Shown here: piece by piece, positions 40,422 to 51,154 of the stretch
Layout: each line of letters starts with the position of its first letter
Numbering within the stretch: position 1 is the first letter of the stretch
NCBI GenBank assembly: GCA_947375185.1
Contig: CANCEU010000005.1
Location: 1-64,000 of the forward strand
From: Chitinophagaceae bacterium
GTDB lineage: Bacteria; Bacteroidota; Bacteroidia; Chitinophagales; Chitinophagaceae
Length of the DNA stretch: 64,000 nucleotides
Direction of reading: 5' to 3'
Notes under the pieces: model-generated
What the model was told of the DNA's origin: nothing
Databases searched by the model: none
What the model saw: only the letters and a program-made list of their open reading frames with translations
Translations under genes and position numbers: made by a program

Positions 40422-42293
40422 TTATTTGCTAAACAGATTGTCCAAATAACCTTCTTTAAAATCAATATAAGTAGGAGCGCCTGTTGCAGTGACATTAGCT
40501 GTTTCACAATTAAAGAGGGACTCGATTAGGCCGTGCATTTCTTTTTGAGATAATCCTTGACCCGCTTTAATGGCTGATTGTCTGGCCATGCATCGAATTA
40601 TTTTCTCTCTCTTGCTAAATTTAATATCACCGCTAAAATGTTTGAATTGTTCCAATAACAGTTCAATTGCATTTTTTTCATTGCCAAAAATCACATCAGC
40701 AGGTATGCCTTGTATAATAAAACTGTTTTGACCAAATGGCTCAATTTCATATCCAATGATGGCCAAGTCCTCAATAATTTCTTCTAATAATATCGCATCT
40801 GCAACGCTTAATTCTAATACAACTGGGAATAAACTTTTTTGGGTTGCATGTGGCTGAACGCTTGCCTTTTGGTATTTTTCATACAACACGCGTTCGTGTG
40901 CTAATTGTTGATGCACCATAATTAATCCGGCACCAACGGGGGCAATGATATAGGTATTATTTATTTGTAAAAGCGTTGCATTTTCATCCACCTCAATTCC
41001 TTGTTTTTCTTGGTATAAACCCATTGAAGATGACTTTACGATAAAGCCATCATTTGCAGAACTTGTTTCGCTTAAATCATTGTCTTGATCCTGACTAGTT
41101 GGAATGTCTGAAAAAAAACTTTTCCATGCTGTCCTTTCCGCTTCACTTGTTCTAGGAATAAAATGGGCTTGATTTTTTTGTGTAAAGCCTGCGTATAGCG
41201 AACTACTTGCAGTACTGTTTCTTTGCTCATCTGAAATAGGCTTTTGTATAGCGTCCAATGATTGTATATTGGCATCCAAAGAAAAATCTAAGGAGGGGGC
41301 AATGCTAAACTGAGCCAAAGCATGTTTTACTGCTGCTTGTACAAAAGCATAAATAATTTTATCGTCTTCGAATTTTATTTCTTGTTTAGTCGGATGCACA
41401 TTGATATCTACCTGTGATGGGTCTACATCTATATATAAAATGTAACTTGGAAAATTCTCTTTGGGAATTAATCCATCAAATGCATTTGAGATGGCATGAT
41501 GCAAGTAGGCACTTTTAATGAACCGACGATTCACAAAAAAATATTGATCGCTTCTGGTTTTTTTTGCAGTCTCTGGCTTTCCTACAAACCCTGAAATTGT
41601 TAAGTAGTCTGTTTTTTCTCCAACGGCCACTAACTTAGTTTGATAGCTATTGCCCAGCACATGTATAGCCCTTTGTTTAAAACTGCCAGCTTCCCAATGA
41701 AATACATCCTGTCCATTATTGGTTAAACTAAAATATATTTCAGGAAAGGCAAGCGCAACTCGTGTAAATTCTTCTATGATATGTTTTAATTCGGCCGAAT
41801 TACTCTTTAAAAAATTACGTCTGGCAGGCACATTGAAAAATAAATTTTTCATACTAATGCTTGTGCCAACAGGACAGGCTATTGGGCTGGTTTCTGAAAC
41901 CTGACTATTTTCAATTTCAACACTGGTCCCTAATTCTTCTTCAGCCTGTCTTGTTTTTAAACTCACTTGGGAGACGGCCGCAATAGATGCTAGCGCTTCC
42001 CCTCTAAATCCCATTGTTCTAATTTGAAATAGATCTTCAATGGCACTTATTTTACTGGTAGCATGACGCGCAAAGGCATTTTGAGCATCAATGGGGTTCA
42101 TGCCTTTCCCATTATCAATTACTTGAATTAACGCCTTGCCGGCATCATTGATAATCAATTTAATTTCTGTGGCCCCTGCATCCACTGCATTTTCCAATAA
42201 TTCCTTAACTGCACTGGCAGGTCGTTGAATCACTTCCCCGGCCGCAATTTGGTTGGCAATATGATCTGGTAATAAATGAATACTGTTAGCCAC
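40422..42293 (-). CDS. mutL: DNA mismatch repair protein MutL (likely GTG start 42293)
   Basis: IHLLPDHIANQIAAGEVIQRPASAVKELLENAVDAG, GFRGEALASIAAVS; the longer ORF start at 42335 would overlap the divergent promoter region. Confidence 0.95.
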   Translation of the reverse strand: MANSIHLLPDHIANQIAAGEVIQRPASAVKELLENAVDAGATEIKLIINDAGKALIQVIDNGKGMNPIDAQNAFARHATSKISAIEDLFQIRTMGFRGEALASIAAVSQVSLKTRQAEEELGTSVEIENSQVSETSPIACPVGTSISMKNLFFNVPARRNFLKSNSAELKHIIEEFTRVALAFPEIYFSLTNNGQDVFHWEAGSFKQRAIHVLGNSYQTKLVAVGEKTDYLTISGFVGKPETAKKTRSDQYFFVNRRFIKSAYLHHAISNAFDGLIPKENFPSYILYIDVDPSQVDINVHPTKQEIKFEDDKIIYAFVQAAVKHALAQFSIAPSLDFSLDANIQSLDAIQKPISDEQRNSTASSSLYAGFTQKNQAHFIPRTSEAERTAWKSFFSDIPTSQDQDNDLSETSSANDGFIVKSSSMGLYQEKQGIEVDENATLLQINNTYIIAPVGAGLIMVHQQLAHERVLYEKYQKASVQPHATQKSLFPVVLELSVADAILLEEIIEDLAIIGYEIEPFGQNSFIIQGIPADVIFGNEKNAIELLLEQFKHFSGDIKFSKREKIIRCMARQSAIKAGQGLSQKEMHGLIESLFNCETANVTATGAPTYIDFKEGYLDNLFSK

Positions 42294-42350
42294 TATTAAA
42301 TCTTTTAAAGTGTGTAAAAGTAGTAAATTTGCCACTTAAAATCTCAACTT

Positions 42351-44075
42351 ATGCTAAGAACAGCAGACATAAAAAAAACACCTCATCAATATCTTCCTAC
42401 GGACTTTATTTTAACAGATTGGGCAGGTTTAGAGCCCTTTTTTAAGGAGCTATCTGAACGTCCAATTGAAAGCAAGTCCGCTTTGGAAAAATGGCTATTG
42501 GATTTAAGCGAATTGGAGGCATTTGTTAGTGAAGATGCATGTTGGAGACAAATTAAAATGACATGTGACACTACCGATAAAACATTGGAAGAGGCCTTCA
42601 CTTATTTCTGTATGGAAATTCAACCTCAAATGCAACCTTATGCTGATGCATTGAATAAGAAATTAGTTGCATGTCCTTTCACTGATCAACTTGACAAAGA
42701 TCAATACTTTACTTATTTGCGCTCAGTTAAAAAAAGTATTGATTTGTTTAGAGCCGAAAATATTCCTTTGCAAGCAGAATTGAGTGTATTGCAACAACAA
42801 TACGGAACCATTGCGGGCAAAATGACAATTGAAATGAATGGTCAAGAATATACTTTGCAACAAGCAGCTCAGTTTTTAGAAAATGAAAACAGAGCAGTGA
42901 GGGAAGAAGCGTATAAAAAAATTCAAGAGCGTCGCTTACAGGATAAAGATGCAATGCATGAATTGTACACTACTTTGATTCAAAAAAGACATCAGATTGC
43001 AGTGAATGCTGGGTTTGCTAATTTTCGAGATTACAAATTTGCGGAGTTGGGCAGATTTGACTATTCAAAAGAGGATTGCTTCCAATTTCACGAAGCCATT
43101 AAATTGCATGTACTTCCTTTGATTGATAAAATTTATGCCCGTAAAAAACAAAAGCTTGGATTGGATACATTAAAGCCATGGGATACCGAAGCAGAACCTG
43201 CTGGTACCAAGCCTTTAAGACCATTTACGGATGGTAAGGATTTGTATGAAAAATCGGTTGCTTGTTTTGAACAATTAAATCCATTCTTCGCAGATTGCTT
43301 ACGTAAAATGAATGAACTAAAACATTTTGATTTAGAAAGTAGAAAAGGAAAAGCTCCTGGCGGATATAATTGTCCATTGGCGGAATCGGGAGCTCCGTTT
43401 ATTTTTATGAATGCAGCAGGACAAATGAGTGATGTTACGACCATGGTACATGAAGGTGGGCATGCTATTCATTCCTTTCTTTCTCATCCATTGGCACTAA
43501 GTGCTTTTAAAGAATATCCAATGGAGATTGCCGAAGTAGCAAGTATGTCCATGGAATTATTTACCATGAATCATTGGCAGTCTTTCTTTGACAATGAGGC
43601 CGATTTAAATAGAGCGAAAGAACATCAATTAGAACGTACCATAACCATATTCCCATGGATTGCAATTATTGATAAATTCCAACATTGGGTATATGAAAAT
43701 CCAAATCATACCATTGAAGAAAGAACTAGTAATTGGACTGCCATTTTAAAAGAATTTTCAACCAATAGTATTGACTATACCGGTTTAGATATGTATCGTG
43801 CCATTGGTTGGCAACGTCAGTTGCATTTATTTGAGGTACCTTTTTATTATATCGAATATGGTATTGCTCAATTAGGCGCAATCGGTATGTGGATGCAGTA
43901 TCAGAAAAACCCAAAACAGGCGTTAGAAAATTATATGAATGCATTGGCGCTTGGGGGCACTAAAACACTACCAGCATTATACGAAACTGCAGGGCTGAAG
44001 TTTAATTTTTCACCGGATTATGTTAAAACATTAATGGACTTCACTAATCAAGAGTTAGAAAAATTATTTCAATAA
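42351..44075 (+). CDS. M3 family oligoendopeptidase
   Basis: TMVHEGGHAIHSFLSH (HExxH), 574 aa PepF-like architecture. Confidence 0.93.
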   Translation: MLRTADIKKTPHQYLPTDFILTDWAGLEPFFKELSERPIESKSALEKWLLDLSELEAFVSEDACWRQIKMTCDTTDKTLEEAFTYFCMEIQPQMQPYADALNKKLVACPFTDQLDKDQYFTYLRSVKKSIDLFRAENIPLQAELSVLQQQYGTIAGKMTIEMNGQEYTLQQAAQFLENENRAVREEAYKKIQERRLQDKDAMHELYTTLIQKRHQIAVNAGFANFRDYKFAELGRFDYSKEDCFQFHEAIKLHVLPLIDKIYARKKQKLGLDTLKPWDTEAEPAGTKPLRPFTDGKDLYEKSVACFEQLNPFFADCLRKMNELKHFDLESRKGKAPGGYNCPLAESGAPFIFMNAAGQMSDVTTMVHEGGHAIHSFLSHPLALSAFKEYPMEIAEVASMSMELFTMNHWQSFFDNEADLNRAKEHQLERTITIFPWIAIIDKFQHWVYENPNHTIEERTSNWTAILKEFSTNSIDYTGLDMYRAIGWQRQLHLFEVPFYYIEYGIAQLGAIGMWMQYQKNPKQALENYMNALALGGTKTLPALYETAGLKFNFSPDYVKTLMDFTNQELEKLFQ

Positions 44076-44096
44076 AAATAGTACGTTATTGCAACC

Positions 44097-44140
44097 GTAT
44101 AAAAAAAATAGCCCTCAGTGAGGGCTATTTTTTTTTATAC
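44097..44140. terminator. Bidirectional terminator between M3 peptidase and RicT-like gene
   Basis: GTATA8TAGCCCTC-AGT-GAGGGCTAT9ATAC, near-perfect inverted repeat. Confidence 0.92.
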
Positions 44141-44154
44141 ATGAAATTTATAAT

Positions 44155-45528
44155 TTAAGATTGTGCTTGTCCTGTATTGTTGCTAGGTCCATTATTAGGT
44201 CTTGGCCCATTATTAGGTCTTGGCCCATTGTTAGGTCTTGGTCCATTGTTAGGTCTTGGGCCATTGCTACGAGGCCCGTTGTTAGGACGATTATTGTTAG
44301 GGCCATTGTTAGGACCACGTTGATCGTTTCTTGGACCATCGTTTCTTGGGCCATTATTATTTCTTGGTCCATTGTTTGGTCCGTTGAAATTACGATCGTT
44401 ATTATTAAAACCTCTTTGTTGGTCTCTTCTTCTGCGATCGTTTTTCTCAAGTGTTTTAAGACTTATTTGACCAACTAATTCTACAAACGAAGATTCCACT
44501 TCCTTAGATTTGCTACTTGTTATTTCAACGGCTTGTAATTCATCTACCACTACACCTTGTTGATTTAATTTTTTAATCTCAACAACACGATCAATAGTTA
44601 AAGGATAGTGCTTTGTATTATTTGGTAATGTATACCACATCAAGTTTTTGAAAATGTCTTTCTTTATCAAAAATGCTTGACCCATTGCAGTTTGTAAAGT
44701 ATCTGCATAGTCGGGGAATCCTTGTAAAGCATCTAAGTAAGTATCTAATTCAAAATTCAAACAACATTTTAAACGACCACATTGGCCACTCAATTTTGTT
44801 TGATTGATTGATAAATTTTGATAACGAGCAGCAGTGGTGTTTACACTTTTGAAATCATGCAACCAAGTGCTACAACATAATTCACGTCCACAACTTCCAA
44901 TACCACCTAATTTAGCTGCTTCTTGGCGAATACCAATTTGACGCATTTCAACTTTTACCTTGAACTCACCAGCAAAAATGCGGATCAATTCTCTAAAGTC
45001 AATTCTGTCGTCAGCAGTATAAAAGAAAGTAGCTTTTTTACCATCTGCTTGCATTTCAATCTCACTAAGCTTCATGGCTAATTTAAGATTGGATGCATGT
45101 GTGCGACTTCGTGCTAATATATCGGCCTCTCTGCTTTTACTAATTTTAAAAGTCTCAATTTCTCTATCCGCACTTGGTCTAAGAATTTTTTTCATGTCAG
45201 GATTAAACTCGTCTAATCCTCTTTTCTTTAATTGAAGTCTTACTAATTCGCCGGTAAGCGAAACTTCACCAAGGTCAAAACCATTTACCCCTTCAACTGT
45301 AACATAGTCGCCCTTTTCAAATAGTTGTAATGTTGTATTTCGGAAAAATTCTTTGCGACTTCCTTGTTTAAAGCTTACTTCTACCACCTTACATTGACTG
45401 TCAATATCGTCAATAGGTAAATCGCGCAACCAATCGTGCACATTTAATCTGTTACAAGCGCCTGAACTACAACCACCGTTGCTTTTGCAACCGCCTGGTT
45501 TGCCAGTTCCACATGATCCACATCCCAT
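44155..45528 (-). CDS. PSP1/RicT-like regulatory complex protein with Cys-rich N-terminus and GPRPNN tail
   Basis: MGCGSCGTGKPGGCKSNGGCSSGACNRL; IGSCGRELCCSTWL, GQCGRLKCCLNFEL PSP1 motifs; next to holB. Confidence 0.9.
   Translation of the reverse strand: MGCGSCGTGKPGGCKSNGGCSSGACNRLNVHDWLRDLPIDDIDSQCKVVEVSFKQGSRKEFFRNTTLQLFEKGDYVTVEGVNGFDLGEVSLTGELVRLQLKKRGLDEFNPDMKKILRPSADREIETFKISKSREADILARSRTHASNLKLAMKLSEIEMQADGKKATFFYTADDRIDFRELIRIFAGEFKVKVEMRQIGIRQEAAKLGGIGSCGRELCCSTWLHDFKSVNTTAARYQNLSINQTKLSGQCGRLKCCLNFELDTYLDALQGFPDYADTLQTAMGQAFLIKKDIFKNLMWYTLPNNTKHYPLTIDRVVEIKKLNQQGVVVDELQAVEITSSKSKEVESSFVELVGQISLKTLEKNDRRRRDQQRGFNNNDRNFNGPNNGPRNNNGPRNDGPRNDQRGPNNGPNNNRPNNGPRSNGPRPNNGPRPNNGPRPNNGPRPNNGPSNNTGQAQS
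44191..44262 (-). repeat. Four tandem 18-nt repeats encoding GPRPNN
   Basis: Repeated ttaggtcttggcccattg-type units on + strand; protein GPRPNNGPRPNNGPRPNNGPRPNN. Confidence 0.9.
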
Positions 45529-45599
45529 ATATAGTTAGTTCTAACTGTTAATGAATAATAATACCCAGCTAAGTGCCTTTTCGCTCAATCCATTTTTTC

Positions 45600-46799
45600 C
45601 TAGCCTTCTGTCAAAATTAAGGTTTTGTTCTGAATGATATGATAGAACTTGATGCCTAAGGCCATAAATAGCATTTTTGGGTTGGCATTACGCTCAATAT
45701 GATAAACTGCCTTGTCTAATTCCTCCACAATGGCCTCTAATTGCCCAACTCCGGCTATTTTATTGATTCTGAGTGCAAAATCCTTTAAAGCGGGGTCCAA
45801 AGGAAGGTCATTCCCTAGTACTTTTATACGAATACTTTGCTCCAAAAGGTGGTTAAAGTACTTCAAAAATTGTTTTTGAGGCTCTCGGCCCATTTTGCTC
45901 ACTTCCTCGACCCATTTCAACTGAGCAAGGGGGCCACCTTTAAGTATGGCGTTTAACCACTCTCTAATTTGAGTTAAGAAATCAGCATCGCTATGCTGTA
46001 TCAAATGTAATGCCTCTCTATAATTACCATCTGAAATAGCAGCAATTTGAGCCGCTTTTTCAGGGTCTAAATGGGCTTTTTGAATCAATGCCTGTTCAAT
46101 TTCGCTAGTAGTTAATCTGGGTACTTTGATATATTGACAACGGCTTAAAATAGTCGGCAATATTTGCTCCTCCGAATTAGCTACTAATAAGAAAATGGTA
46201 TTATCAGGGGGCTCTTCAATTAGTTTTAATAATTTATTCCCTTCCTTGCCTAAATATTCCGGCATCCACATCACCAATACCTTATATGCACTTTCAAAGC
46301 TCTTAAACGATAGCTTTTTTATGATTTCCTGACATTCGTCGGCACTAATATTTCCTTGTTTATTTTCGGCTTTAATGGATTGGAGCCAGTCAAATACATT
46401 ACCGTAAGGATAGCCGTTTATAAACTCACGCCATTCTTCAATAAAGTTGGAACTTAAGTTTTTGGCACCCGGTTTTTCAGTTATGCTTGGAAAAGAAAAA
46501 TGTAAATCGGGGTGCATTAATTGGCTGGCACGATGATATGCAGGTAAATCCGCAATTTCATCAGGACTGTATACTTTTGGCACTGTTGGTTCAGGAGCTC
46601 CAAACATATCAGCGCCTGAAGCGTCCACATTGGAATTGGGAATACTAACTATGTATTGTGCAAAGGCAATGGCCAATGGAAGCGCACCAGCACCTTCGGG
46701 TCCTACAAAAAGAATAGCATGACTCAGTCGTTGGTGTTGCACCATGTCGACCAATTGTTGCTTTAATTTTTCCTGACCAATTACTTCGCTCAATAACAT
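45600..46799 (-). CDS. holB: DNA polymerase III delta' subunit (HolB-like)
   Basis: EVIGQEKLKQQLVDMVQHQRLSHAILFVGPEGAGALPLAIAFAQYI, KLLKLIEEPPDNTIFLLVAN. Confidence 0.88.
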   Translation of the reverse strand: MLLSEVIGQEKLKQQLVDMVQHQRLSHAILFVGPEGAGALPLAIAFAQYIVSIPNSNVDASGADMFGAPEPTVPKVYSPDEIADLPAYHRASQLMHPDLHFSFPSITEKPGAKNLSSNFIEEWREFINGYPYGNVFDWLQSIKAENKQGNISADECQEIIKKLSFKSFESAYKVLVMWMPEYLGKEGNKLLKLIEEPPDNTIFLLVANSEEQILPTILSRCQYIKVPRLTTSEIEQALIQKAHLDPEKAAQIAAISDGNYREALHLIQHSDADFLTQIREWLNAILKGGPLAQLKWVEEVSKMGREPQKQFLKYFNHLLEQSIRIKVLGNDLPLDPALKDFALRINKIAGVGQLEAIVEELDKAVYHIERNANPKMLFMALGIKFYHIIQNKTLILTEG

Positions 46800-46814
46800 A
46801 TGGCGAAGATAAGA

Positions 46815-46835
46815 AAAAACCGCGGTGCGGTTTTT
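46815..46835 (-). terminator. Intrinsic terminator downstream of gpx
   Basis: AAAAACCGC-GGT-GCGGTTTTT; on - strand followed by further T residues. Confidence 0.75.
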
Positions 46836-46875
46836 GATGTGGAGAAAAGTATATTCATCTTTTGATGAAATCGAC

Positions 46876-47400
46876 TTATTTTAATCGAGATAAAATATCT
46901 TCACTATCCGGCTTTACATTACTTGGGAAGTAGGCAATCATTTTGCCTTTTTCATCTAATAAGAATTTATTAAAATTCCATGAAATGGTTGCATCTACAA
47001 CACCATTTTTGCTTTTTTGGGTTAGCCATTGGTAGATTGGTGCGATTTGTTCTCCTTTAACATCTAATTTGTCTGCTAATGGAAAAGTTACCCCATAATT
47101 TTTTTTGCAGAAAGTTACAATTTCCTCATTAGTGCCAGGCTCCTGTCCTCCAAATTGATTACATGGGAATCCTATAATCACTAACTTATCTTTGTATTGC
47201 TCATATACTTTTTCTAAAGCCTCATATTGAGGGGTATAGCCACATTTACTTGCTGTATTCACTACTAATATTTTCTTTCCCTTAAATGAAGCAAAATCAA
47301 TTTGTTTGCCATCGATACCTTTCACTTTAAATGAATGAATGCTTTGTGCATTTCCTAATAAGGAAGTGGCAACTATTAAAAGAGTAGCTAAAATTTTCAT
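46876..47400 (-). CDS. Glutathione peroxidase family protein
   Basis: VNTASKCGYTPQYEALEKVYEQYKDK, GFPCNQFGGQEPGTNEEI, WNFNKFLLDEKG. Confidence 0.94.
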   Translation of the reverse strand: MKILATLLIVATSLLGNAQSIHSFKVKGIDGKQIDFASFKGKKILVVNTASKCGYTPQYEALEKVYEQYKDKLVIIGFPCNQFGGQEPGTNEEIVTFCKKNYGVTFPLADKLDVKGEQIAPIYQWLTQKSKNGVVDATISWNFNKFLLDEKGKMIAYFPSNVKPDSEDILSRLK

Positions 47401-47446
47401 AATGGTTAATTTATAATTGAATATAACAAGATTTTTTCAAAAAAGT

Positions 47447-48178
47447 TTAGGTTAATGTATAGGCGGCGGTTGAAATACAAATGGTGGAGGGTTTTGCTTG
47501 TATTAAGCAATGATAAGCAGCTTCGATGGTGGCACCTGTTGTGAGCACGTCGTCAATAATTAAGATATTTTTATTTACTAAGATGTCGGCATTTGTTAAT
47601 TTGAATAAATCGTTGGATTGGTTGCTTCTTTGGAGCCTATCTTTATGCGTTTGCGTTTGGGTGTTTTTTATTTTAGAAAGCCCTTGAAATAGGGGTGCAT
47701 TCAATCCATAACTAACCATGCCTTCACAAATAATTTGACATTGATTGAACCCTCTTTTTCTTAGTTTCTGTTTACTAATTGGAATGGGGATTAAATAGTC
47801 AATAGGAGGGTAGTCCAAATTTGATAATATCTCCTGCGCAATAAGTCGGCCAAGTAAAAGGCCCGCTTTTTTATTTTGTTTATACTTTAACTCAAAAATA
47901 ATCTTTTGAACAATACTCTCTTTTGTGAAAAATAAAACAGCGTTTGACTTTTGAAATTGAGCACGCCCCCAAAATATTTTATCAACAGGACTATTGCCCA
48001 TAGTTATAAAATAAGTATAGGGAAGTTGCAATTCACAGCAGTCGCAAATCACTTGATTATTCAATAATTCTGTAGTGGCACATTGCAAACAAATATGCGG
48101 ATAAAACAAATGAATGAATCCTTGTAAATAACTGTGTAAAGTAAGAAAGAGTTTAGATAAGGGTAAACGCTGAAACAT
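47447..48178 (-). CDS. ComF-like amidophosphoribosyltransferase
   Basis: CLQC...CDCCELQLPY zinc finger-like, RKRGFNQCQIICEG, ILIIDDVLTTGATIEA. Confidence 0.9.
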   Translation of the reverse strand: MFQRLPLSKLFLTLHSYLQGFIHLFYPHICLQCATTELLNNQVICDCCELQLPYTYFITMGNSPVDKIFWGRAQFQKSNAVLFFTKESIVQKIIFELKYKQNKKAGLLLGRLIAQEILSNLDYPPIDYLIPIPISKQKLRKRGFNQCQIICEGMVSYGLNAPLFQGLSKIKNTQTQTHKDRLQRSNQSNDLFKLTNADILVNKNILIIDDVLTTGATIEAAYHCLIQAKPSTICISTAAYTLT

Positions 48179-48180
48179 GC

Positions 48181-49551
48181 TTAAAAAAATAGTCGATATG
48201 CTTCGTCTACTCTTTCAACAGGTATAATTTGAATACTGTGTTTTTTAGGCTCAATCCCTTTGCTATTAAAAGCAGAAATGTAAATTTTTTCAAATCCCAA
48301 TTTCTCTGCTTCTGCAATTCGCTGTTGAATTCTATTGACTGCCCTAATTTCGCCATTTAATCCAACTTCTCCAGCAAAGCAAATGCCTTGAGGCAATGGA
48401 ATATCTTCGTAGGAAGATAACAAGGATAATATAATCGCCAAGTCAAGTGAAGGGTCTTCAATTTTTAAACCACCTGCAATATTTACAAAAACATCTTTCA
48501 TTCCAAAAGCAAATCCGCCACGCTTTTCTAATACTGCTAATAATAATTGCAATCTTCTTAAATCAAATCCAGTTACTGTTCGTTGGGGTGTTCCATAAAC
48601 ACTTTGTGTAACCAACGCTTGAACTTCAATTAATAATGGTCGCATTCCTTCCATGGAAGCGGCAATTGTACTTCCACTTAATGATTCGTTTCTTTGTGCT
48701 ATTAAAAAAGCAGAAGGGTTAGTAACCACTTTCATGCCCTCGCCAGTCATTTCATAAATACCAAGTTCACTTGTACTACCAAAACGGTTTTTTAAAGTAC
48801 GCAACATTCTATATGCATAATGGCGGTCACCTTCAAACTGAAGTACGGTATCAACCATATGTTCCAAAATTTTTGGTCCTGCAATGGTGCCTTCCTTGGT
48901 GATATGACCAATTAAAAAAACCGGAGTACCTGTTTCTTTAGCAAATCTTTGAAATTCAGCTGCGGTTTGTTTGATTTGAGAAACACTTCCAGCTGCGGCT
49001 TCAATTAAGTTGGATTCTAAAGTTTGAATCGAATCCACAATCACCACTGTTGGTTTTAATTTTTTAATCGCTTTAAAGATATCCGTAGTTCGCGTTTCTG
49101 TTAAAAGATAAAAATTTTCATTTTGTAAATTTAAACGGTCGGCGCGCATTTTAATTTGCTGAATACTTTCCTCACCACTAATATAAAGTACCGTTTGATC
49201 CTTCATCATTAAGCCCTGCTGCAAGAACAAAGTACTTTTGCCAATGCCAGGTTCTCCTGCAACAAGAATGATTGAGCCTAATACAATTCCACCGCCTAAT
49301 ACTCTATTTAATTCGGCATCGGCACTGCTAATTCTTTTTTCAGATTGACTGTTTACTTCATTGATGGCAATTACTTGCGTGCCTTTTTGTTGAGTAGCAT
49401 AATCCTCCCATCCGGTATCTTTCTTTTCCCCTTTTTCAACTAATTCTTCCGTAAATGTATTCCACTCATTACATGCAGGACATTTTCCTGCCCACTTTGC
49501 AGATTCGTATCCGCAATTGTTACAAAAAAACGCTGATTTAGCTTTGCTCAT
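48181..49551 (-). CDS. radA: DNA repair protein RadA
   Basis: CNNCGYESAKWAGKCPACNEWNT, GEPGIGKSTLFLQ, KNRFGSTSELGIYEM. Confidence 0.97.
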   Translation of the reverse strand: MSKAKSAFFCNNCGYESAKWAGKCPACNEWNTFTEELVEKGEKKDTGWEDYATQQKGTQVIAINEVNSQSEKRISSADAELNRVLGGGIVLGSIILVAGEPGIGKSTLFLQQGLMMKDQTVLYISGEESIQQIKMRADRLNLQNENFYLLTETRTTDIFKAIKKLKPTVVIVDSIQTLESNLIEAAAGSVSQIKQTAAEFQRFAKETGTPVFLIGHITKEGTIAGPKILEHMVDTVLQFEGDRHYAYRMLRTLKNRFGSTSELGIYEMTGEGMKVVTNPSAFLIAQRNESLSGSTIAASMEGMRPLLIEVQALVTQSVYGTPQRTVTGFDLRRLQLLLAVLEKRGGFAFGMKDVFVNIAGGLKIEDPSLDLAIILSLLSSYEDIPLPQGICFAGEVGLNGEIRAVNRIQQRIAEAEKLGFEKIYISAFNSKGIEPKKHSIQIIPVERVDEAYRLFF

Positions 49552-49606
49552 ACCTTAAAGATAATGGCTATTTAAAATATCAAGATAGTAATTTCCGAAA
49601 ATAATT

Positions 49607-51154
49607 TTACAACTTAATTTCTTCCTGATTGTCATCTAGGAATTTATATTCGACTAAATGGCTATTATTCTCAGGCTGTGACTTCAACTTGATTTTATAT
49701 TTACGCTTCCACTTTTTAATGGTACTACTAAAAATACCCTTAGTTAAATGGGAATGAATAATAGGGTGTACTAAAATATGCAAGCTTTTGTGACCATGCG
49801 TAGCTAAGTAAGCCAATTTTTTCTCCATCTCGTCTTCCAATAATAAAGTAGAAGTTATTTTGCCGGTGCCATTACACGCCGGGCAATCTTCAGAGGTATT
49901 TATATTTACTTCGGGTCTAATTCTTTGACGCGTAGCTTGTAATAATCCAAATTTAGAAATTGGTAGTACTGAATGTCTTGCACGGTCGGTCTTCATAAAT
50001 TCGTCCAATGCTTCCTGTACTTTACGCTTATTGTCAGGAAGTTTCATGTCAATAAAGTCAATAACAATAATTCCACCAATATCTCTTAATCTTAGTTGGC
50101 GCGCAATTTCTTCGGCTGCTTCTAAATTAGTTTGTAATGCATTTTCCTCTTGATTGTTACTTACGCTTTTAAATCCACTATTTACATCAATAACATGCAA
50201 GGCTTCGGTATGTTCAATAATTAAATATGCACCACTGTTTAAGTTTACCGTTTTGCCGAATGAAGATTTAACTTGCTTTGTGATTCCATATTGATCAAAA
50301 ATTTCCTGATCACCCGAATGAAGGCTTAAAATATTTGCTTTAGCCGGAGCAATTCTTTGCAAATAATTTAAAGTAAGATCAAATATTTTTTTATCGTTTA
50401 CTACTATTTTATTGAAGTCTTCGTTTAATAAATCTCTAAGAATACTTGTGGTTTTGCTTTCCTCACTCATAATTCTTGAAGGGGCCATTGCACCTTTTAA
50501 ATTGGACTGAATAGCTTTCCAGTTTTCCACTAAGGTTAATAGATCCTCATGTAATTCAGCAGTAGATTTCCCTTCCGCTGCAGTGCGTACAATTACACCA
50601 AAATTTTTTGGTCTAATGGATTCCATCATTTTTTGAAGTCGCTTACGCTCCTCGCCACTGTGAATTTTTTTAGATACAGCTACAATTTCATTAAACGGAG
50701 TTAAAACAATAAACCTACCCGCTAATGATAGCTCACAACTTAATCTTGGTCCTTTAGCTGCAATTGGTTCTTTTAAAATTTGCACCAATACGTTTGGCTT
50801 ACCATTAAGCACCTCGCTAATTTTACCTGTTTTTACAATTTCAGGTGCTGTTTGAAATTTTGAAAAATCAAAACTATTGTCGTTATTGTTGATAGCCTCT
50901 TGTGTATACTTTATAATTGATTTTACATAAGGACTTAAATCAGTATAATGTAAGAATGCATCTTTTTCAAATCCAACATCAACAAAAGCGGCATTTAATC
51001 CTGGAATGATTTTGCGCACTTTGCCCAAATATAAATCACCCACGGCCCAACGTGCATCTACTTTTTCATTGTGTATTTCTACCAATTTCTTGTCCTCCAA
51101 TAAAGCTATTTCAACTCCATCGGAATTACTATTTATAATTAAATCTTTGTTCAC
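49607..51154 (-). CDS. rng: Ribonuclease E/G family protein
   Basis: YLGKVRKIIPGLNAAFVDVGFEKDAFLHYTDL, IVIDFIDM, CPACNGTGKI. Confidence 0.95.
   Translation of the reverse strand: MNKDLIINSNSDGVEIALLEDKKLVEIHNEKVDARWAVGDLYLGKVRKIIPGLNAAFVDVGFEKDAFLHYTDLSPYVKSIIKYTQEAINNNDNSFDFSKFQTAPEIVKTGKISEVLNGKPNVLVQILKEPIAAKGPRLSCELSLAGRFIVLTPFNEIVAVSKKIHSGEERKRLQKMMESIRPKNFGVIVRTAAEGKSTAELHEDLLTLVENWKAIQSNLKGAMAPSRIMSEESKTTSILRDLLNEDFNKIVVNDKKIFDLTLNYLQRIAPAKANILSLHSGDQEIFDQYGITKQVKSSFGKTVNLNSGAYLIIEHTEALHVIDVNSGFKSVSNNQEENALQTNLEAAEEIARQLRLRDIGGIIVIDFIDMKLPDNKRKVQEALDEFMKTDRARHSVLPISKFGLLQATRQRIRPEVNINTSEDCPACNGTGKITSTLLLEDEMEKKLAYLATHGHKSLHILVHPIIHSHLTKGIFSSTIKKWKRKYKIKLKSQPENNSHLVEYKFLDDNQEEIKL

Noticed and set aside
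44161-44478. + strand ORF of RSWPIIRSWPIV-type repeats, also superficially CRISPR-like direct repeats
   Set aside because: It is the antisense reading of the GPRPNN coding repeats of the RicT-like gene. The units are contiguous 18-mers without spacers, so not CRISPR.
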